A program made the translations under genes and the position numbers. 36,972 nucleotides of DNA, taken from assembly GCA_002376965.1 (NCBI GenBank), contig DFOV01000259.1, forward strand, positions 1-36,972. The letters are read 5' to 3'. Source of the DNA: Gammaproteobacteria bacterium UBA3532 (lineage in GTDB: Bacteria; Pseudomonadota; Gammaproteobacteria; Enterobacterales; UBA3532). The notes below the pieces were generated by a model. It did no database searches and was not told where the DNA came from. It was given only the letters and a program-made list of their open reading frames with translations. Positions 33,778-36,972 of this stretch are shown here, in pieces (the stretch's first letter is position 1; the number at the start of each line of letters is the position of its first letter).

Positions 33778-35097
33778 ATGGATAGAGCAAGCATTGTAAT
33801 CACCCAGCTTGTCGCATCGGCGCTTCTTATGCTGCTCAGTAGCATAAGCCAGGCAGGCACCCAAGATATCATTCGAGAGACAACAGGATATGGCAACAGC
33901 TATGATGAAGCCGTTGCTCAAGGGCTACTCGAAGCAGTACGCCAGGTCAGGGGGCTCGAAGTAGGAACGGAGCGAAGCCTTACCTTTAGCTTTCGTCAGA
34001 TGTCCTCAGAAAACTCTTCTCAAGCAACGGCTGAGCAGAAGGTGACCAGCGACGTCTATACTAAAAGCAAAGGCTTCGTTCGCTCCTATGAAGTTCTAGA
34101 CGTTCAGCCACCCAATGCCGAGTCTTCCCTTTGGCGAACCAGCTTACGCGTCGTCGTACCCGACTATCAGAGCGAAATGAAAGGCGATACACGCAAGCGC
34201 ATAGCCGTGATGCCCATCCAGGTTCCTGGAAGGCTCCACCGCTCAATAAAGAATGCTGAAGGAGGCAGGCTTGATCCAAAGTGGGTTTCACAGCAATTGA
34301 CCGATAGCTTAGTTATGCAGCTAACCCAATCACGCAAATTCGCGGTGCTAAATCGGCAACATGCCCAAGAAATGCAAAGTGAATTTGCATTGTGGAATTC
34401 CGATCAAGTACCGGCAATAGAGGCGGCCCGCCTAGGAAAAGTCTTGGCTGCTGACTTTGTTCTCGTAGGCATTGTCACGGCCTTGGAAAAAGAACAATCG
34501 ACCAGCGAATATTATGGCATTACCAATACCCAAGTTGATGTTGCCATAAGTATGACTTACCGCGTAGTTGAGGTAGCAACGCAGAAAGTTATGTGGGCTA
34601 ATACACTGGCGCAGTCAATGCAATTTGAAGGCGCTAATAGTGGCAACCTGACCGAAAGGCTTGGCGATAATAACGGTTTAACCGCTCAAAACTCCTGGCT
34701 TAACTTTTACAAGCAAGTTAGCGGACTGGTTGTCACCGATATACTGGAAGTCATTTACCCGATAAAGGTGATGAAAGTTGCCTCAGAGCACTCAATATAT
34801 CTTAATCAAGGTGGTAGCCGGGTTGCCGAGGGCGCGATATTTGATGTTTTTTCGCCGCCTCAGAAAATTCGCGATCCAGACACCGGAATGTTTATTCAAA
34901 TAGACGGGGAAAAGGTTGGCTCAATACAGGTAACATCGGTATTACCCAAATATTCCCTGGCAAAATTGATTTCAGGTAACGTTGGCGCAGTGCAAGAAAA
35001 AGCGGTTGTGCGGAAAACGACAACCACAAAACAGGCCAAGAAGCGAACCATGCCAGAATCGGCAGGCTCAAGTGATAAACCTTTTACTTGGGATTAA
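33778..35097 (+). CDS. CsgG/FlgT-like exported protein
   Basis: This 439-residue protein has a signal peptide (about 1-26, ending SSISQA). An N-terminal domain (30-125: TTGYGNSYDEAVAQGLLEAVRQVRG) resembles the FlgT or LPP20-like fold. A CsgG/TolB-N-like middle domain spans about 135-320 (RIAVMPIQVPGRLHRS, VSQQLTDSLVMQLTQSRKFAVLNR, AADFVLVGIVTALE). A C-terminal beta-barrel-like domain (about 330-410) and a basic tail follow. That three-domain order matches Vibrio FlgT, a flagellar basal-body ring protein, but no flagellar genes are nearby, so a general CsgG-family envelope role is as likely. There is no lipobox, unlike CsgG itself. It ends the operon, 2 nt after the DUF6844-like gene. Confidence 0.82.
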   Translation: MDRASIVITQLVASALLMLLSSISQAGTQDIIRETTGYGNSYDEAVAQGLLEAVRQVRGLEVGTERSLTFSFRQMSSENSSQATAEQKVTSDVYTKSKGFVRSYEVLDVQPPNAESSLWRTSLRVVVPDYQSEMKGDTRKRIAVMPIQVPGRLHRSIKNAEGGRLDPKWVSQQLTDSLVMQLTQSRKFAVLNRQHAQEMQSEFALWNSDQVPAIEAARLGKVLAADFVLVGIVTALEKEQSTSEYYGITNTQVDVAISMTYRVVEVATQKVMWANTLAQSMQFEGANSGNLTERLGDNNGLTAQNSWLNFYKQVSGLVVTDILEVIYPIKVMKVASEHSIYLNQGGSRVAEGAIFDVFSPPQKIRDPDTGMFIQIDGEKVGSIQVTSVLPKYSLAKLISGNVGAVQEKAVVRKTTTTKQAKKRTMPESAGSSDKPFTWD

Positions 35098-35131
35098 ACG
35101 GCTAATTCTTGGCGCATATCCCAAATCCCTA

Positions 35132-35166
35132 TTATACCCAAGCATCTTGAAGTCGTTTGGGTATAA
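35132..35166. terminator. 10-bp hairpin between convergent transcripts
   Basis: TTATACCCAA (35132-35141) pairs with TTGGGTATAA (35157-35166) across a 15-nt loop. It follows the CsgG-like gene by 34 nt on the plus strand and the small ORF at 35178 by 11 nt on the minus strand, so it may serve both. No strong T-run is present, so termination is only likely. A second small hairpin (35165-35171 with 35182-35188) overlaps the small ORF end. Confidence 0.5.
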
Positions 35167-35177
35167 ATGGCATACCT

Positions 35178-35258
35178 CTACGCCATTTGACTGATCAATC
35201 CAAACAAAAAACAGCCAATAAAATAAGCAAAATATAACATTATAAATCGTGCTGCCAT
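35178..35258 (-). CDS. Candidate 26-residue single-pass membrane protein
   Basis: This short frame starts at ATG 35258 and ends at a TAG. The product begins MAARFIMLYFAYFIGC and ends FLFGLISQMA, so almost the whole chain is one hydrophobic helix with a basic N terminus. AGAGG lies 7 nt before the ATG. Upstream, TTGGCG and TATACT with a 17-nt spacer form a believable sigma-70 promoter, and a hairpin follows the stop. Together these support a real gene in a region otherwise empty for about 490 nt. I do not recognise the family. Many bacterial one-helix proteins of this size modulate a larger membrane complex, but no partner is evident here. Confidence 0.5.
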   Translation of the reverse strand: MAARFIMLYFAYFIGCFLFGLISQMA

Positions 35259-35293
35259 GATGATACCTCTGCATATTATTCATCGTTCGATTT

Positions 35294-35322
35294 AGTATAT
35301 TGCTTAACCAAAAAAGCGCCAA
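35294..35322 (-). promoter_or_regulatory. Sigma-70-like promoter for the small membrane ORF
   Basis: On the minus strand, TTGGCG (35322-35317) and TATACT (35299-35294) are separated by 17 nt. The -35 matches TTGACA at four of six positions and the -10 matches TATAAT at five of six. The predicted transcript would start near 35287, giving a leader of about 30 nt that contains the AGAGG site of the small ORF. Confidence 0.5.
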
Positions 35323-35549
35323 ATTTGCGATTTTCTGTGTTGCCATTTCACGACAGGTTCGGCTATTTGGCCGATTCAAGCACGAATAGTCTCAATAGGT
35401 TTCGATTTGAGAGCCGAAATTCTCCCGTTATATCTTATGGTTATACGATATACACAGCAGAGCCTTAAAGTCTGATTTCCAGCCGGTAGCAAGCTAGAAA
35501 AGATATGTAACAAATATCAGACCGATAGCCGCTAAATAAACGGTATAAA
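35323..35549. other. Non-coding stretch before the FG-GAP terminator
   Basis: I see no gene, RNA or repeat that I can support. The sequence is A+T-rich with scattered stops in all frames. The 103-residue frame on the minus strand covering 35068-35379 has no plausible start site and reads through both hairpins, so I do not call it. Confidence 0.4.
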
Positions 35550-35571
35550 AAAGGCGCCAAACGGCGCCTTT
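35550..35571 (-). terminator. Rho-independent terminator of the FG-GAP gene at 35591
   Basis: AAAGGCGCC (35550-35558) pairs perfectly with GGCGCCTTT (35563-35571) around an AAAC loop. On the minus strand the stem ends in a T6 run (complement of 35547-35552). It sits 20 nt after the stop of the FG-GAP gene. Confidence 0.9.
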
Positions 35572-35590
35572 ATTCTCTAGCCACTAACGC

Positions 35591-36972
35591 TTATTTGACG
35601 ACTTTCCAATCAGGATCCGCAACGGTATTCACCGCATTCCCCTGATATGAAAGCCCATCCATGAGATACATGTAATTCTGGCCACCAGAAGCATGCCGCC
35701 AAAAAATATCGTCATCACCGTCGCCATCAAAATCCGCGGTCATTACGGCTTGCCAATCCTGATCACTAAACTGACTGATAAGCCCTCTTGCCTGCCAATT
35801 AACAACGCCGTTATCGAGTAGGTAAACATAGTTCCTGCCGTCGCTGATGTTGCGCCATAGAATATCGTCGTCGTTGTCACCATCAAAGTCACCACTGGTT
35901 ACCAGCTGCCAGGACAAACCAGCGGTCATCAGTTGACGGCTCGTCTGGATAGTGGCCCCATTCATTAAATACGTCCACACAACTCCTGTTGATGCATGGC
36001 GTAATAGCAAGTCAGCCCTACCATCTCCATTAAGATCAGGAGAACCTACCACCAACCATGCTAAGTCAGTAACCGTTGTCACTGGCGCAGTGTTGGTGAT
36101 TTCTGCGCCATCCATGAAGTACATCCACAGAACCCCCGTATTGGCATTGCGCCACAGAATATCCGCTTTGGCATCGCCATCAAAGTCGGCAACAGCAGCA
36201 ACGCTCCATCCCGCCCCAGTAGCCACCACGTTTATCAACTGCCCCGACAGTCTCTGATTGCCATCCATCACGGACAGGTAGTTTTCACCGGAATGAAAAT
36301 TGCGCCATAATAAGTCAGACTTGCCATCGCCATCGAAATCACCTCGTCCGGCCATGACCCAGTCTGTATTCACTTGCTCTATAGGCTGACTAGCCTCAAC
36401 CTGATGCCCATTCATTGCGTAGAACCAATTGTTACCCGACGAGGAGTCACGCCACACAACATCAGCCTTACCATCGCCATTTTGATCAAACATCACTGGC
36501 GCAACGGCTCCGATGCTAAATGAGCGCACTACTGTTGTATCGTTACCTTGATTATCTTGAACCGACACCGTGACTTTGCCGCTAGAACTAACCGGCTTGG
36601 GCAACGAGTACACCCATACGCCATCATTTTCCATCACAAAGCGATCGCGCAGCTCAGTGCCTGGCGCGTGCCCGTCTATTGAGATATCTGCCTTAACGCT
36701 GAGTGAAGACATATTTATCCCTGTGTATGCGTCGGCCAGCCCTATACGAATCTCGGTAAATGGCTGTTCCAATACACCAGCGCGTGGCGAGGAGACAGCT
36801 AATGTAGGCCTAATATCATCGGAAAACCATCCGAAACCATCGTGTTCTGTCTGGTGCGCCCGATCTATAGGGCAACCTAAATCGATCCAACGTGCAAATG
36901 CCATTTTCTGGTCGGCGGTCAACGGCTCGATACCAGTTCCAGGAACCGGCATCATACTGCCAACAAAATCCA
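35591..36972 (-). CDS. FG-GAP/VCBS protein with cytochrome-like and Ig-like segments, paralogue D, partial
   Basis: This is the C-terminal part (about 460 residues) of a larger protein. The frame stays open to the window edge, reading DFVGS before the first Met-Met, so the real start lies outside. MMPVPGTGIEPLTADQKMAFARWIDLGCPID resembles the end of cytochrome-c-like or HzsA-type domains in multi-domain secreted proteins; the haem CxxCH, if any, would be upstream. An Ig-like beta-sandwich (about 50-145, RPTLAVSSPRAGVL and following) comes next, then seven or so FG-GAP blades ending in the propeller shared with paralogues A-C (DFDGDGKSDLLWRN, DFDGDGDDDIFWRH). It lies downstream of the lipoprotein operon, convergent with it. 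Confidence 0.85.
   Translation of the reverse strand, partial: DFVGSMMPVPGTGIEPLTADQKMAFARWIDLGCPIDRAHQTEHDGFGWFSDDIRPTLAVSSPRAGVLEQPFTEIRIGLADAYTGINMSSLSVKADISIDGHAPGTELRDRFVMENDGVWVYSLPKPVSSSGKVTVSVQDNQGNDTTVVRSFSIGAVAPVMFDQNGDGKADVVWRDSSSGNNWFYAMNGHQVEASQPIEQVNTDWVMAGRGDFDGDGKSDLLWRNFHSGENYLSVMDGNQRLSGQLINVVATGAGWSVAAVADFDGDAKADILWRNANTGVLWMYFMDGAEITNTAPVTTVTDLAWLVVGSPDLNGDGRADLLLRHASTGVVWTYLMNGATIQTSRQLMTAGLSWQLVTSGDFDGDNDDDILWRNISDGRNYVYLLDNGVVNWQARGLISQFSDQDWQAVMTADFDGDGDDDIFWRHASGGQNYMYLMDGLSYQGNAVNTVADPDWKVVK

Noticed and set aside
35068..35379. 103-residue frame on the minus strand
   Set aside because: It has no plausible start signal, runs through two hairpins and overlaps a better short frame (35178-35258) that has a promoter and a Shine-Dalgarno site.

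Overview
The window is gammaproteobacterial chromosome, probably from a marine or aquatic heterotroph. The evidence is a compact housekeeping block whose proteins look gammaproteobacterial (YciO, TrpS, ScpA, ScpB, RluB, SohB, YciI, BolA, PpsA), an LpoB/YcfL-type lipoprotein operon, c-di-GMP and chemotaxis signalling genes, and several secreted calcium-binding FG-GAP proteins. I cannot resolve the genus. I see no rRNA, tRNA, CRISPR array, integrase or transposase.

Layout. (1) 1-6076: the 3' end of eda, a bidirectional terminator, then a leftward run yciO-trpS-scpA-scpB-rluB-sohB-doxX-like. This combines translation fidelity, tryptophanyl-tRNA charging, chromosome condensation, 23S rRNA modification and envelope functions. 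(2) 6234-9858: yciI and a bolA-family gene rightward, then three leftward genes: a membrane PAS histidine-kinase-like protein with degenerate ATP boxes, a 2OG-Fe(II) oxygenase and a PilZ protein. (3) 9859-12555: an A+T-rich accessory island. A 29-bp perfect hairpin is followed by two translationally coupled genes, an RNase Z-like metallo-beta-lactamase hydrolase and a beta-helix protein ending in a two-helix pore-like module. The island runs 12 nt into the 3' end of ppsA. (4) 12544-23400: ppsA, a chemoreceptor, a 1169-residue TPR-GAF histidine kinase, a convergent REC-DUF3369 response regulator, a YhaJ-like LysR regulator and a secreted DUF4124-glutaredoxin.

(5) 23438-29347: three leftward genes for secreted FG-GAP/VCBS proteins, one of them a trypsin-like protease with type-3 thrombospondin calcium repeats, plus a 3' remnant of a further paralogue. 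(6) 29803-35097: a rightward five-gene envelope operon (COG3014-like lipoprotein, YcfL-like lipoprotein, LpoB-like lipoprotein, DUF6844-like exported protein, CsgG/FlgT-like protein) with a terminator-like hairpin inside it. (7) 35098-36972: a mostly non-coding stretch holding a candidate 26-residue membrane protein with its own promoter and Shine-Dalgarno site, then the 3' part of another FG-GAP gene that runs off the window.

Best candidates for something undescribed are the hydrolase plus beta-helix-channel pair (10166-12555), the pseudokinase-like sensor (6908-8341), the small membrane ORF (35178-35258), and the FG-GAP family that flanks the lipoprotein operon on both sides. Every functional link between neighbours is inference from position, because no searches could be run.
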